64,000 bases of DNA from a bacterium HR33 (GCA_002923375.1 BEIJ01000001.1:1364001-1428000), one strand, 5' to 3'. Numbered from the stretch's first letter, positions 8,900-17,059 are shown. Program-made: numbers and translations. The notes: generated by a model not told the origin, from the letters alone.

Positions 8900-10210
8900 A
8901 TGAAGCTTCACAACAAGATACTCCTGGGTCTGGTGCTGGGCGCCGCCTGCGGCGTGGGGGCGCATTTTCTGGCCAAGGATGCAGGCTGGCTCGCCTGGTT
9001 CAACAACAACGTGGCGAACCCCGTGGGACAAGTTTTCCTGCGGATGCTGTTGATGGTGGTTGTGCCCTTGGTCTTCGCGTCTATAACTCTCGGTGTTGCC
9101 GGGTTGGGCGACCTCAGGAGGGTGGGACGGGTAGGGGCGCGGACCATCTCGTACTTCTTCCTCTCCACAGCGCTATCCGCAGCGCTGGGTCTTACTTTGG
9201 TCAATCTGGTCAAGCCAGGCGCGGGAATGGATCCTGAAACCCGCCAGGAGTTGTACGCCGCCTACCAGTCCGACGCCGCGGGACTCCAGGCGCGGGCCGA
9301 AGTCGGCTTCGGGATCAGGACTTTCGTCAACATCGTCCCCCGGAACCCGGTGGAGGCGGCTGCCAATATGGACATGCTGGGCGTGATCTTTTTCGCGCTG
9401 ATGTGCGGCGCCGCCCTCACCCTCATACCGGAGCAGCGGGCGCGGCCCATGATCCAGGTGCTGGAGTCGCTGGGCGATATCGTTATCAAGATCATCGATT
9501 TCGCCATGAAGCTTGCGCCCTACGGGGTCTTCGGGCTGATCTTCTACACCACGTCCAGATTCGGATGGGACGTGCTGCGGCAGCTTGGGCTCTACGTGGT
9601 CGTCGTGGTCCTGGGACTGTTCATTCACGCCACCGTGGGTCTGTCGGCCCTGGTATCTATCTTCGGCAGGCTGAACCCGCTGGTCTTCTGGCGCAAGGCT
9701 AGGGCGAGCGTAATAACCGCTTTTTCCACCAGCTCCAGCAACGCTACTCTTCCCACCAACATCGCGGTGGCCGAACAGGAGCTTAGAATACCGTCCCAGA
9801 TCGCAGGTTTCGTCCTGCCCCTGGGCGCCACGATGAACATGAACGGCACCTCGCTCTACGAGGGCGTGACGGTGCTGTTTCTGGCCCAGGTTTTCGGCGT
9901 GGATCTCAACCTGGGGCAGCAACTGATAGTGGTTTTACTTTCGGTCCTCATGGCCATCGGGGCCGCGGGAGTTCCGGGAGGATCGCTCCCTCTGATCATG
10001 ATCGTCCTCGCCACCGTGGGCGTACCGCCGGAGTCGATCGCCATTATTTTGGGCGTGGACCGGATCTTGGATATGTGCCGTACCACCCTCAATGTGAGCG
10101 GCGATCTTACGGCGGCGGTTTACGTGGCGCGGGTGGAGGCCGGCTGGAAGCCGGAAATGGCGGTGGCCGGGGAGGGCACGCCGCCGCCGTTGCGCAGCGC
10201 GGCTTCCTAG
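8900..10210 (+). CDS. Dicarboxylate/amino acid:cation symporter (GltP/DctA family)
   Basis: A 436-residue carrier of the DAACS (glutamate transporter) family. The hairpin-1 serine-rich motif FSTSSSNATLPTN is near residue 275, the transmembrane-7 motif MNMNGTSLYEGV (N-M-D/N-G-T type) near 313, and the hairpin-2 stretch GAAGVPGGSLPLIMIVL near 353. The late DRILDMCRTTLNVSGD, with the conserved Asp/Arg substrate ligands, is near residue 380. These place it with Na+- or H+-driven glutamate/aspartate or C4-dicarboxylate carriers. The substrate cannot be chosen from sequence alone. It starts 4 bases after the OPT gene. Confidence 0.93.
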   Translation: MKLHNKILLGLVLGAACGVGAHFLAKDAGWLAWFNNNVANPVGQVFLRMLLMVVVPLVFASITLGVAGLGDLRRVGRVGARTISYFFLSTALSAALGLTLVNLVKPGAGMDPETRQELYAAYQSDAAGLQARAEVGFGIRTFVNIVPRNPVEAAANMDMLGVIFFALMCGAALTLIPEQRARPMIQVLESLGDIVIKIIDFAMKLAPYGVFGLIFYTTSRFGWDVLRQLGLYVVVVVLGLFIHATVGLSALVSIFGRLNPLVFWRKARASVITAFSTSSSNATLPTNIAVAEQELRIPSQIAGFVLPLGATMNMNGTSLYEGVTVLFLAQVFGVDLNLGQQLIVVLLSVLMAIGAAGVPGGSLPLIMIVLATVGVPPESIAIILGVDRILDMCRTTLNVSGDLTAAVYVARVEAGWKPEMAVAGEGTPPPLRSAAS

Positions 10211-10225
10211 CCGGCGGCGCCAGCT

Positions 10226-11164
10226 GTGCTCTGGGTAATCTTCGGGATCGCCGTGACGGCGATGCTGGCGCTCGATCTGGGCGTCTTCCACCGCCGCGCC
10301 CATGTGGTCGCCTTCCGGGAAGCCCTGGGTTGGTCCGCAGCTTGGTTTACCCTCGCCTTTCTCTTCATGTGGGTGGTTTACTACTGGCGGGGATCGGACG
10401 ACGCGCTGGCGTTTCTGGCAGGATACCTGATCGAATGGTCCCTCTCCGCGGACAACATTTTCGTCTTCCTGATGATCTTCTCCTACTTCCGGGTACCGCC
10501 AGAGTACCAGCACAAGGTTCTCTTTTGGGGGATCCTGGGCGCGATCGTCATGCGGGCGATCATGATCACGGCCGGCGTGGTGTTGATTCACCGCATAGAG
10601 TGGATCGTGTACATCTTCGGGGCGTTCCTGGTGATCACCGGCATCCGGATGGCCACCCAGCGGATCGAAGAAATCCACCCGGAGCGCAACCCCGTCTTGA
10701 GGCTGGTGCGCCGATTGTTCCCCGTGACCAAGCGTTATCAGGGAAGCCGCTTCATGGTGCGCCGCATGGGCCGGCTGGCCGTAACCCCGCTCTTCGTGGT
10801 ACTGACCGTGGTCGAGTCCACCGACCTGGTGTTCGCTATCGATTCCGTACCCGCGGTCCTGGCCATCAGCACCGATCCGTTCATAGTGATCACTTCCAAC
10901 GTCTTCGCCATACTGGGCCTGCGGTCGCTGTATTTTGTGGTGGCGGGTATGATGCAACTGTTCCGTTACCTCAAGTACGGGCTGTCACTGATCCTGGTCT
11001 TCGTGGGATTCAAAATGATCGCATCGCAGTTAATAGAGATCCCCGTAGCTTTGGCCCTCGGCATCGTGGCCACCATACTATTGGCGTCCATCGCCGCGTC
11101 GCTGCTCCTCCCAAAGGCGGAAGCCGATACCGCGCCGGATTCACCCCGGAGGGGAGGGCGCTAG
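10226..11164 (+). CDS. TerC family integral membrane protein
   Basis: A 312-residue polytopic membrane protein of the TerC/Alx family. It has the two signature halves: EWSLSADNIFVFLMIFSYF near residue 70 and ESTDLVFAIDSVPAVLAI near residue 196, each with acidic residues in membrane helices (S-A-D-N and A-I-D-S). Recent work on the family links it to Mn2+ export and metal homeostasis; tellurite resistance is the historical name. It begins at GTG 10226, 15 bases after the DAACS gene, and may be the last gene of that transcription unit. Confidence 0.9.
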   Translation: MLWVIFGIAVTAMLALDLGVFHRRAHVVAFREALGWSAAWFTLAFLFMWVVYYWRGSDDALAFLAGYLIEWSLSADNIFVFLMIFSYFRVPPEYQHKVLFWGILGAIVMRAIMITAGVVLIHRIEWIVYIFGAFLVITGIRMATQRIEEIHPERNPVLRLVRRLFPVTKRYQGSRFMVRRMGRLAVTPLFVVLTVVESTDLVFAIDSVPAVLAISTDPFIVITSNVFAILGLRSLYFVVAGMMQLFRYLKYGLSLILVFVGFKMIASQLIEIPVALALGIVATILLASIAASLLLPKAEADTAPDSPRRGGR

Positions 11165-11198
11165 AAGCTTCCGGCATCCGGCCGCGCTGAAGCGCTAG

Positions 11199-11924
11199 AT
11201 GGCAAAAAAGTGGCTGCTGCGGTTGGCCGTCGGTCTTTCGGCGGCCTTGTTTCTCGCCGTCGCTTACCAGGCGGCGACCTGGCCGGACGTAGCGATCCTG
11301 GCCCGACAGACCCCCAAAACTACCGCGTTCATCGAACGCTACAAGGAAGCGCGCCGCCGGGAGGGCAAACCGGTAGCTTTGCGCTGGCAGCCAGTTCCCT
11401 ACGAACAAATTTCGGTACACCTGAAGCGTGCCGTGGTGGCTGCGGAGGACCTGGAGTTCTTTTCTCACCGCGGCTTTTCCACGGCCGAAATGCGAAAAGC
11501 TCTCGAGGACGCGGTAAGAAATCGGAAGCCGCCCCGCGGAGCTTCTACCATAACCCAGCAGCTGGCCAAGAATCTCTGGCTTTCACCGTCCAGGAATCCG
11601 CTGCGGAAACTGAAGGAAGCCATCCTCACGATGCAGCTGGAGAAGCACCTATCAAAGCGGCGGATCCTGGAGCTGTACTTGAACGTGGTGGAATTCGGCC
11701 CCGGAATCTACGGGGTGGAGGCCGCGGCACGGTACTACTTCGGCAAGCCAGCAGCCGAGTTGGACGAGCACGAGGCGGCGCTATTGGCAGCTAGCCTCCC
11801 TAGGCCCCGGACTTGGAACCCTCACAACCGCACCCGGTCGTATCTGCGCTACGCGGCGGAGATCGAGGGCCGGATGGCGCGAGCGACTTTTCTCTGGAGA
11901 GCGGTGGGAGCCGTTCCTCCTTAG
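11199..11924 (+). CDS. mtgA: Monofunctional peptidoglycan glycosyltransferase
   Basis: A 241-residue GT51 transglycosylase with one N-terminal membrane anchor (residues ~5-24) and no penicillin-binding transpeptidase domain, the usual MtgA size. It polymerises lipid II into glycan strands on the periplasmic face. GT51 motifs appear in order: AAEDLEFFSHRGF with the catalytic Glu near residue 84, GASTITQQLAKNL near 117, the second Glu in QLEKHLSKRRILELYLN near 147, then GIYGVEAAARYYFGK and AALLAASLPRPRTWNP. Its end overlaps the convergent moxR gene by 4 bases. Confidence 0.93.
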   Translation: MAKKWLLRLAVGLSAALFLAVAYQAATWPDVAILARQTPKTTAFIERYKEARRREGKPVALRWQPVPYEQISVHLKRAVVAAEDLEFFSHRGFSTAEMRKALEDAVRNRKPPRGASTITQQLAKNLWLSPSRNPLRKLKEAILTMQLEKHLSKRRILELYLNVVEFGPGIYGVEAAARYYFGKPAAELDEHEAALLAASLPRPRTWNPHNRTRSYLRYAAEIEGRMARATFLWRAVGAVPP

Positions 11925-12946
11925 ACCTCAACCGCCATCCAGCGACCCTCCTCCACCAATTGGCGGCAGATATCTTCGGCCGATCGCCCGGCAGCCTCGG
12001 CGGCGAAGTTGGGCACCACCCGATGCCTCAGGACGGCAAGGGCCACGGCCTTTACGTCGTCCAGATCCGCCATCGGGCGCCCATCGAGTGCCGCTCGAGC
12101 CTTGGCGCCAAGCACCAGGTACTGGGAAGCACGCGGCCCCGCGCCCCAGTTGACCAATTCCCGGACGAAACCCGGCGCCGAAGGATCCGCCGGTCTGGTC
12201 ATCCGGGCAAGAGCCACGGCGGCCCGCACCACCAGCTTGGGCGCGGGTATCCGGCGGACCAACCGCTGAATCTCCAGAAGATCGCCGGCGTCCAGTACGG
12301 CCGTGATCTCCGGTTCTAGGTCGCCGGTGGTCTCCTCGACGATCTTTTCTTCTTCGACCCGGCTCGGATAGGGCACCCTCAGTTCCAGCATGAAACGATC
12401 CAATTCCGCCTCGGGGAGGGGGTAGGTTCCCTCCTGTTCGATGGGGTTTTGGGTGGCCAGAACGAAAAACGGGTTGGGCAGCGGATAGGTCGCCCCGGCA
12501 ACTGTGACCTCGCGTTCCTGCATCGCCTGAAGCAAGGCGGCCTGGGTCTTGGGAGGTGCTCGATTGATTTCGTCTCCCAGAACGACGTTGGCGAACACCG
12601 GGCCGTGGACGAAACGGAAAACCCGTTTCCCGGTGGCGTGGTCCTCCTCCATTATCTCGGTGCCGGTGATGTCGCTGGGCATCAGGTCCGGCGTGAATTG
12701 GATGCGGTGAAACTTGAGGTTCAGAGCTCGTGCGATCGTGGAGACCATCAAGGTCTTGGCCAGCCCGGGTACTCCGACGAGCAGAGCATGGCCCCCCGAG
12801 ACCAGTGCGGTGAGTATGCCCTCGAGGGTTTCCTTCTGGCCCACGATCCGGCGGCTGATCTGGTCGAAAAGCGAATTCCGCGCGTCGGCCAGCCGCTCGA
12901 GCAGCTCCACATCACGGTCCTGAATTCGAATCGGTTCGGCGCTCAT
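11921..12946 (-). CDS. MoxR family AAA+ ATPase
   Basis: A 341-residue AAA+ ATPase of the MoxR group, chaperone-like ATPases that usually act with von Willebrand factor A proteins in metal insertion or complex maturation. Walker A is GVPGLAKT near residue 51; Walker B is GDEINRAPPKTQAALLQAM near 115, followed by the family QEREVTV loop and sensor-1 ATQNPIEQEGTYPLPEAELDRF. The ATG at 12946 is chosen because AGGGA lies just upstream and the conserved sequence starts soon after. No DUF58 or vWA partner gene is next to it, which is unusual. A sigma-70-like promoter precedes it. Confidence 0.9.
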   Translation of the reverse strand: MSAEPIRIQDRDVELLERLADARNSLFDQISRRIVGQKETLEGILTALVSGGHALLVGVPGLAKTLMVSTIARALNLKFHRIQFTPDLMPSDITGTEIMEEDHATGKRVFRFVHGPVFANVVLGDEINRAPPKTQAALLQAMQEREVTVAGATYPLPNPFFVLATQNPIEQEGTYPLPEAELDRFMLELRVPYPSRVEEEKIVEETTGDLEPEITAVLDAGDLLEIQRLVRRIPAPKLVVRAAVALARMTRPADPSAPGFVRELVNWGAGPRASQYLVLGAKARAALDGRPMADLDDVKAVALAVLRHRVVPNFAAEAAGRSAEDICRQLVEEGRWMAVEV

Positions 12947-12990
12947 CGGCGTTTCCCTGTGCAAGATCGCGCTCGCCTTCACTGGCTTTC

Positions 12991-13019
12991 ATTATAAGGC
13001 GGCGACTTTCGCCTGACCA
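12991..13019 (-). promoter_or_regulatory. Sigma-70-type promoter for the moxR-like gene
   Basis: On the minus strand, TGGTCA (13019-13014) and a consensus TATAAT (12996-12991) are separated by 17 bases. Transcription would start near 12984, leaving a leader of about 38 bases before the ATG at 12946. Confidence 0.55.
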
Positions 13020-13071
13020 CAGGTGACCTGGTGCGCCGGCAACGTCGGGCGGGCGCCCCGGCGGCCCCGGA

Positions 13072-13099
13072 TTGAAAAAAGGGGACCGCGGAGTAACAT
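13072..13099 (+). promoter_or_regulatory. Possible promoter of the atp operon
   Basis: TTGAAA at 13072-13077 and TAACAT at 13094-13099 are 16 bases apart. The start would fall only a few bases before the ATG at 13112, so the leader would be almost absent. This is a weak match, listed because it is the best candidate in front of the operon. Confidence 0.25.
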
Positions 13100-13111
13100 T
13101 TCGCCCGGCCC

Positions 13112-13360
13112 ATGGCCGCCCAGCCGCCGCAGTCCAAGTACTACCTCCTGTACCGTTACTCGGGAATGGGGTGTACGTTTGCGGCAGCCGTGCTCCTGTT
13201 CATGGCCGGCGGATGGCTGCTGGACCGCTGGCTGGGGCTTACGCCGATCTTCACCCTGCTGGGAGCACTGGTCGGTCTCGGCCTGGCCTCGATCAACCTG
13301 TACCAGAAGCTGAGGCTGGGAGAGGGCAAAGAGGGCAAAAACCGAGAGGACGGAATCTGA
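13112..13360 (+). CDS. atpZ: AtpZ/AtpI-like ATP synthase accessory membrane protein
   Basis: An 82-residue protein with two membrane helices (about residues 20-36 and 45-63) and the AtpZ pattern: Y-S-G-M-G near residue 17, then GGWLLDRWLG and a GLGLASINLYQ helix. AtpZ proteins sit at the head of ATP synthase operons and, with AtpI, are linked to Mg2+/Ca2+ handling and c-ring assembly. It is the first gene of the Fo operon and its stop overlaps the next frame. Confidence 0.8.
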   Translation: MAAQPPQSKYYLLYRYSGMGCTFAAAVLLFMAGGWLLDRWLGLTPIFTLLGALVGLGLASINLYQKLRLGEGKEGKNREDGI

Positions 13361-13704
13361 CGCTCAAACACATCCGGCTCGGACTGCTGTTGACTGCCGT
13401 CGTAACACTGCTGGTCTGGGCTGTGTGGGATAGACGAGCGGCGTTAGCGGCTTTGCTCTTCGGGCTGCTGGCGGTGGTCCTGCAAACGGTCGCAATCGTC
13501 TTGCTCCGGCCGGCCATCGAGGCGCCGCTCAAACGGCTGGCGGTGCGGTGGCTGATGGGTACGGCGCTGAGGTTGGGTGGGGCGGCGCTTTGGGCGGCGG
13601 CAGCGGTGCTGGATCGGGTTGCGTTTCCGCCCCTTCCCACCGCGGTGGGTTATCTCGGCGTGCTGGTACCGCTACTGTTTTTGGAGACCCGGTTCTTGAA
13701 ATGA
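13357..13704 (+). CDS. atpI: AtpI-like ATP synthase operon membrane protein
   Basis: About 115 residues with four membrane helices and no other domain, in the position occupied by AtpI (between atpZ and atpB). The sequence itself is weakly conserved, so the call rests mostly on size, topology and place. The start is uncertain: no ATG or GTG lies in a suitable position. A CTG at 13357, overlapping the atpZ stop (CTGA), fits the coupling seen across the operon; a TTG at 13390 is the alternative. Its stop overlaps the atpB ATG. Confidence 0.65.
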   Translation: MTLKHIRLGLLLTAVVTLLVWAVWDRRAALAALLFGLLAVVLQTVAIVLLRPAIEAPLKRLAVRWLMGTALRLGGAALWAAAAVLDRVAFPPLPTAVGYLGVLVPLLFLETRFLK

Positions 13705-14561
13705 TGCAAGAGCAAGTCAACATTGGCGAACTCATGCTACACCACACCGCCGACGGGTACTACATCGAACCCTTCGGCTTGTTCAAGATCGAGTGGCACC
13801 GGCTGCCGGATCTGCACCTCGGGCCGCTCACCCTGAACCTCACGCCCACCAAGCATGTGGTCTTCATGGCGATCGCGGCGGCCTTGGTCTTTTTGACCAT
13901 GTGGGCGGCCGGGCGCTCGCTGGAAAAGCAGCGCGCCGGGGAGAAACCTCCGCGCGGGTGGGCCAACGCTATAGAAGCCATCGTGCTGTGGGTGCGGAAC
14001 GAGATCGCCATAGACAACATAGGGCACGAAGCGGGCGCCAAGTTCGCCCCGTACATAACCGCGCTGTTCTTCTTCATCCTCTACTGCAATCTTCTGGGAC
14101 TGCTGCCCGGGGGAGCTACCGCGACCGGAAATCTTGCGGTCACCGCCGCACTGGCGGCTCTGGCCCTGCTCACCATCGAAATCAGCGGCCTGGTGAAGCT
14201 GGGTCCCAAGGGCTACTTGAGGACGATCTTCCCGACCATGCCGGGCATGAGCGGTGCCGGTGCGGTGGTGATGTCGATCGCGATGGCGCCTATCGAGATC
14301 TTGGGCAAACTGGTCAAACCTTTTGCCCTGTGCTTCCGGTTGTTCGGCAACATGACGGCGGGGCATTTTGTGATACTCGCCCTTCTCGGTCTGATCTTCA
14401 TGTTCGGGCACCTGGAGCACTGGAATTGGGCGATCGGAATCGGATCGGCCACTTTGGTCCTGGGCGTTATGGCGCTCGAGATCATCGTGGCGTTCGTGCA
14501 AGCTTATGTCTTTGCGATCATCACGGCGGTGCTGATCGGAATGATGCAGCACGCCCACTGA
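13701..14561 (+). CDS. atpB: ATP synthase Fo subunit a
   Basis: A 286-residue membrane subunit a, which forms the proton half-channels next to the c-ring. The C-terminal signature KPFALCFRLFGNMTAGHFVI contains the essential channel arginine (near residue 213) in F-R-L-F-G-N. A later helix, ALEIIVAFVQAYVFAII, carries the conserved Glu and Gln. The N-terminal ~55 residues form a periplasmic segment with HHTADGYYIEPFG. ATG at 13701 overlaps the preceding stop (ATGA). A 184-base structured gap separates it from atpE, unlike the other junctions of the operon. Confidence 0.95.
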   Translation: MMQEQVNIGELMLHHTADGYYIEPFGLFKIEWHRLPDLHLGPLTLNLTPTKHVVFMAIAAALVFLTMWAAGRSLEKQRAGEKPPRGWANAIEAIVLWVRNEIAIDNIGHEAGAKFAPYITALFFFILYCNLLGLLPGGATATGNLAVTAALAALALLTIEISGLVKLGPKGYLRTIFPTMPGMSGAGAVVMSIAMAPIEILGKLVKPFALCFRLFGNMTAGHFVILALLGLIFMFGHLEHWNWAIGIGSATLVLGVMALEIIVAFVQAYVFAIITAVLIGMMQHAH

Positions 14562-14620
14562 CACCCCGGCGCTTTGCGCTCGGCGCCGCGGGGAAGGTAG
14601 CCGGTCGGGTGGCCGGCGAA

Positions 14621-14651
14621 ACCCGCTGACCCTAACGGGTCGCCGGCGGGT
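14621..14651 (+). other. Stem-loop in the atpB-atpE gap
   Basis: ACCCGC (14621-14626) pairs with GCGGGT (14646-14651) and, inside it, GACCC (14628-14632) pairs with GGGTC (14637-14641) around a TAAC loop. An internal loop of T versus GCCG joins the two stems. No T-run follows, so it is more likely an mRNA-stability or processing element ahead of atpE than a terminator. The whole 14562-14745 gap is GC-rich and holds no gene. Confidence 0.5.
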
Positions 14652-14745
14652 CACCGCGAGGCCGGTCGTTACGGGAGAGACGCCGGGCCTAGCGGGAGCG
14701 CAATGGGCATACGGTTCTCCCTCAACGTGGTAAGAGGTGCAAGCC

Positions 14746-15045
14746 ATGATGGATCTCTTGATGCTGGTTCAGGAAGCGGCTCAGGAACTCACCGAGGCTC
14801 AGGCCATGGTGGAAGCTGCGAAAAACACCAACGCGGTTCTCGGAGTCGGGATCGGGATCGGCCTAGCGCTGGTCGGTGCCGGCCTGGGACTCGGGCGTAT
14901 CGGAGGGCAGGCGGCCGAGGCTATTGCCCGGCAGCCTGAAGCGGCAGGCGACATCCGCGGCACGGCTCTGTTCATCGCCTTCCTCATGGAAGGGGCGACG
15001 ATCATCGCGGTGATCATGGCGCTGGCCGCGAAGCTTATCGGGTAG
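14746..15045 (+). CDS. atpE: ATP synthase Fo subunit c
   Basis: A 99-residue proteolipid with two helices joined by the polar loop A-R-Q-P-E. The glycine-rich first helix (GVGIGIGLALVGAGLGLG) packs the ring. The ion-binding carboxylate is Glu82 in FLMEGATII. The Na+-ligand positions of sodium-type c subunits (Gln in helix 1, Ser/Thr after the Glu) are Leu, Gly and Ala here, which supports proton coupling. There is an N-terminal extension of about 28 residues, longer than in E. coli. AAGAGGTG precedes the ATG at 14746. Confidence 0.95.
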   Translation: MMDLLMLVQEAAQELTEAQAMVEAAKNTNAVLGVGIGIGLALVGAGLGLGRIGGQAAEAIARQPEAAGDIRGTALFIAFLMEGATIIAVIMALAAKLIG

Positions 15046-15050
15046 CGGCC

Positions 15051-15596
15051 ATGCTTGCCGTTTTGCTGCTGCAGCAAGGCGAGCACGGAGCGGGGGGGCC
15101 GGGCGGTCCCTTCGCTCTGGAGCCCGGCCTGATCATCTGGACTTGGGTGATCTTCGGGGTGCTGCTGTTTCTGCTCTGGAAGTTCGCTTTGCCTCCCATT
15201 GTGCGCCTTACGGAAGAGCGCGAGCGCAAAATCAAGGCCGAGTTGGAGGAGGCGGAGAAGCGGAACGCCGAGGCTCAGGCGCTGCTGGAAGAGCATCGCA
15301 AGCTGCTGGCGGGCGCCCGGGAGGAGGCTCACGCTCTGCTGAATGAGGCGAAGTTGGTAGCCCAGAAGGAGCGGGAAGATCTGCTGGCCAAGGCCAGGCG
15401 CGAACAGGAGGAGATGCTGGAGCGCGCCCGGCGCGAGATTCACGCCGAGCGGGAGCGGGCGATTGCCGAACTCAGGAAAGAAGCGGTGGAGCTCTCTCTG
15501 GCGGCCGCTTCCCGCCTCATAGAGGCTAAGCTGGACGACCAGACCAACCGCCGCTTGGTGGAGGAGTTTCTGGCGTCTCTGGAGAAGCGACGGTGA
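15051..15596 (+). CDS. atpF: ATP synthase Fo subunit b
   Basis: A 181-residue stator subunit with a single N-terminal membrane helix (about residues 27-45, LIIWTWVIFGVLLFLLWKFA) followed by a long, highly charged coiled coil (E/K/R/A-rich, residues ~55-165) that dimerises and binds delta. A Gly-rich stretch (GEHGAGGPGGP) precedes the helix. Five bases follow the atpE stop, and its own stop overlaps the atpH start. Only one b gene is present, so a b2 homodimer is likely. Confidence 0.93.
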   Translation: MLAVLLLQQGEHGAGGPGGPFALEPGLIIWTWVIFGVLLFLLWKFALPPIVRLTEERERKIKAELEEAEKRNAEAQALLEEHRKLLAGAREEAHALLNEAKLVAQKEREDLLAKARREQEEMLERARREIHAERERAIAELRKEAVELSLAAASRLIEAKLDDQTNRRLVEEFLASLEKRR

Positions 15597-16141
15597 GGGA
15601 ACCGACCATAGCCCGCAACTACGCCGAGGCGCTCTTCGAGATCGCCGAACGTTCGGGAGAGATCGAAACTTACGGCGCGCTGATCGAGGCTGTAGCCGGC
15701 GCTATGGAGGCGGATGAGAGGATCAGAGTGGCGCTGGAGTCGCCTCGGGTACCGCGGCAGGTCAAGCAGGAGATTTTGGCACGGGCGCTCGCGGACAAGG
15801 CGCCGGATCGATTTGTCCGATTCCTGGCGGCGGTATTGAAGCGCGGGCGGCAGGGGCTGCTGCCGCAGATCAGCCGGGAGTACCTGGCGCTGGTCGATCT
15901 GAAGTTCAACCGGGTGCACGCGGGCATTACCCTGGCCCGAGAACCGGACTCGAAGTTGGCGGCTGAAATCAAGCGGCGGCTGAGTCGGATAGTCGGCAAA
16001 GAGGTGATTCCCCACTACCGCGCGGATCCGAGAATTCTGGGAGGCATTGTGGTGCGCATAGGCGATAGGGTGATGGACGGTTCGCTGCGCAGGAAACTTT
16101 TGGCTTTAAAAAGGCAGATGCTGGGGGCAAAGATCGGATGA
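15593..16141 (+). CDS. atpH: ATP synthase F1 subunit delta
   Basis: A 182-residue OSCP/delta subunit that links the b stator to the top of F1. Family features are ARNYAEALFEIAE at the N-terminus, the middle D-K-A-P-D-R-F-V-R-F-L helix and the C-terminal GGIVVRIGDRVMDGSLRRKL, which is highly typical. It starts at GTG 15593 in a GTGA overlap with atpF. The genes for alpha, gamma, beta and epsilon do not follow; instead a dehydrogenase starts on its stop codon. Confidence 0.93.
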   Translation: MREPTIARNYAEALFEIAERSGEIETYGALIEAVAGAMEADERIRVALESPRVPRQVKQEILARALADKAPDRFVRFLAAVLKRGRQGLLPQISREYLALVDLKFNRVHAGITLAREPDSKLAAEIKRRLSRIVGKEVIPHYRADPRILGGIVVRIGDRVMDGSLRRKLLALKRQMLGAKIG

Positions 16142-17013
16142 AAGTCGGATTTATCGGGCTGGGTGCCATAGGCCGTCCCATGGCGGCGCACATAGCGAAG
16201 CGGTTCCCGACGGTGGTGTGGAACCGCACCGGGTCCAAGGCGGAGGCTTTTGCGGCGGAAACCGGAGCTGCGGTGGCCCGCTCGCCGGCGGATTTGGTCA
16301 AGGCGGTGGACGTGGTGGTAACCTGCCTGCCCACCTCCCATGAGGTCTGGGAGATAAGCGAGGCGGCGGGGTCGGCCTGGCGGGCCGGGCAATTGCTGCT
16401 AGATCTAACCTCGGGTGACCCCATTACCTCGCGGGAGCTGGCAGCCCGGCTGGCTGAAAAGGGTGTGGGATTCGTGGACGCGCCGGTAAGCGGAGGTACC
16501 TCCGGCGCCGAAGCGGGGACGCTTACCGTCATGCTGGGTGGAGAGGAGCGTTGGGTGAAGCGCGCCCTGGAAGTGGTCGGTGCTTTCTCTTCCAAGGCGG
16601 TGCATGTAGGTCCCGTGGGAGCGGGTCACGCCACCAAGGCGATCAACAACGCCCTGCTGGCCGTGAACCTGATAGCGGCGGGGGAGGGCCTTGCCGCTCT
16701 GGTGAAGATCGGAGTGCCCGCGGCCAAGGCGCTGGAAGTGATCAACGCATCGAGCGGCCGGTCCAATGTTACCGAGAACCTCATCCCGCAGCGGGTTGTG
16801 ACCCGGGCGTGGCCCCGGACCTTTAGGCTGGCTCTGCTCTACAAGGATCTGGATATCGCCGACGACGTGCTGCGCGATACCGAAGTGCCCCACGAGATGA
16901 TCGGACTCGCCTGGCGCCTCTTCGCCGAAGGCAGGAAGACGCTGGGAGACGAAGCCGATCACGTGGAAATCATCAAGCTCATAGAGAAACAGGCGGGGGT
17001 GGAAATAAAATAG
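16138..17013 (+). CDS. NAD(P)-dependent beta-hydroxyacid dehydrogenase (HIBADH family)
   Basis: A 291-residue enzyme of the 3-hydroxyisobutyrate / tartronate semialdehyde / GLYR family. The Rossmann [10 protein letters not shown] is at residue 7, the substrate loop [19 protein letters not shown] near 117, and the catalytic lysine in [11 protein letters not shown] near 171. It oxidises or reduces a beta-hydroxyacid. The residue after the second beta-strand (N-R-T, with Arg) hints at NADP(H) preference, as an inference. ATG overlaps the atpH stop (ATGA), so it appears translationally coupled to the ATP synthase delta gene, an odd neighbour. Confidence 0.9.
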   Translation: MKVGFIGLGAIGRPMAAHIAKRFPTVVWNRTGSKAEAFAAETGAAVARSPADLVKAVDVVVTCLPTSHEVWEISEAAGSAWRAGQLLLDLTSGDPITSRELAARLAEKGVGFVDAPVSGGTSGAEAGTLTVMLGGEERWVKRALEVVGAFSSKAVHVGPVGAGHATKAINNALLAVNLIAAGEGLAALVKIGVPAAKALEVINASSGRSNVTENLIPQRVVTRAWPRTFRLALLYKDLDIADDVLRDTEVPHEMIGLAWRLFAEGRKTLGDEADHVEIIKLIEKQAGVEIK

Positions 17014-17059
17014 GGCGCGGCTGGAACACCGCACCCTGCCGCAAACCGGGAGGCGATGC

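Noticed and set aside
9935-10957. Minus-strand frame of 340 codons opposite the DAACS and TerC genes
   Set aside because: The sense genes are clear family members. The antisense translation is His/Asp-rich without motifs.
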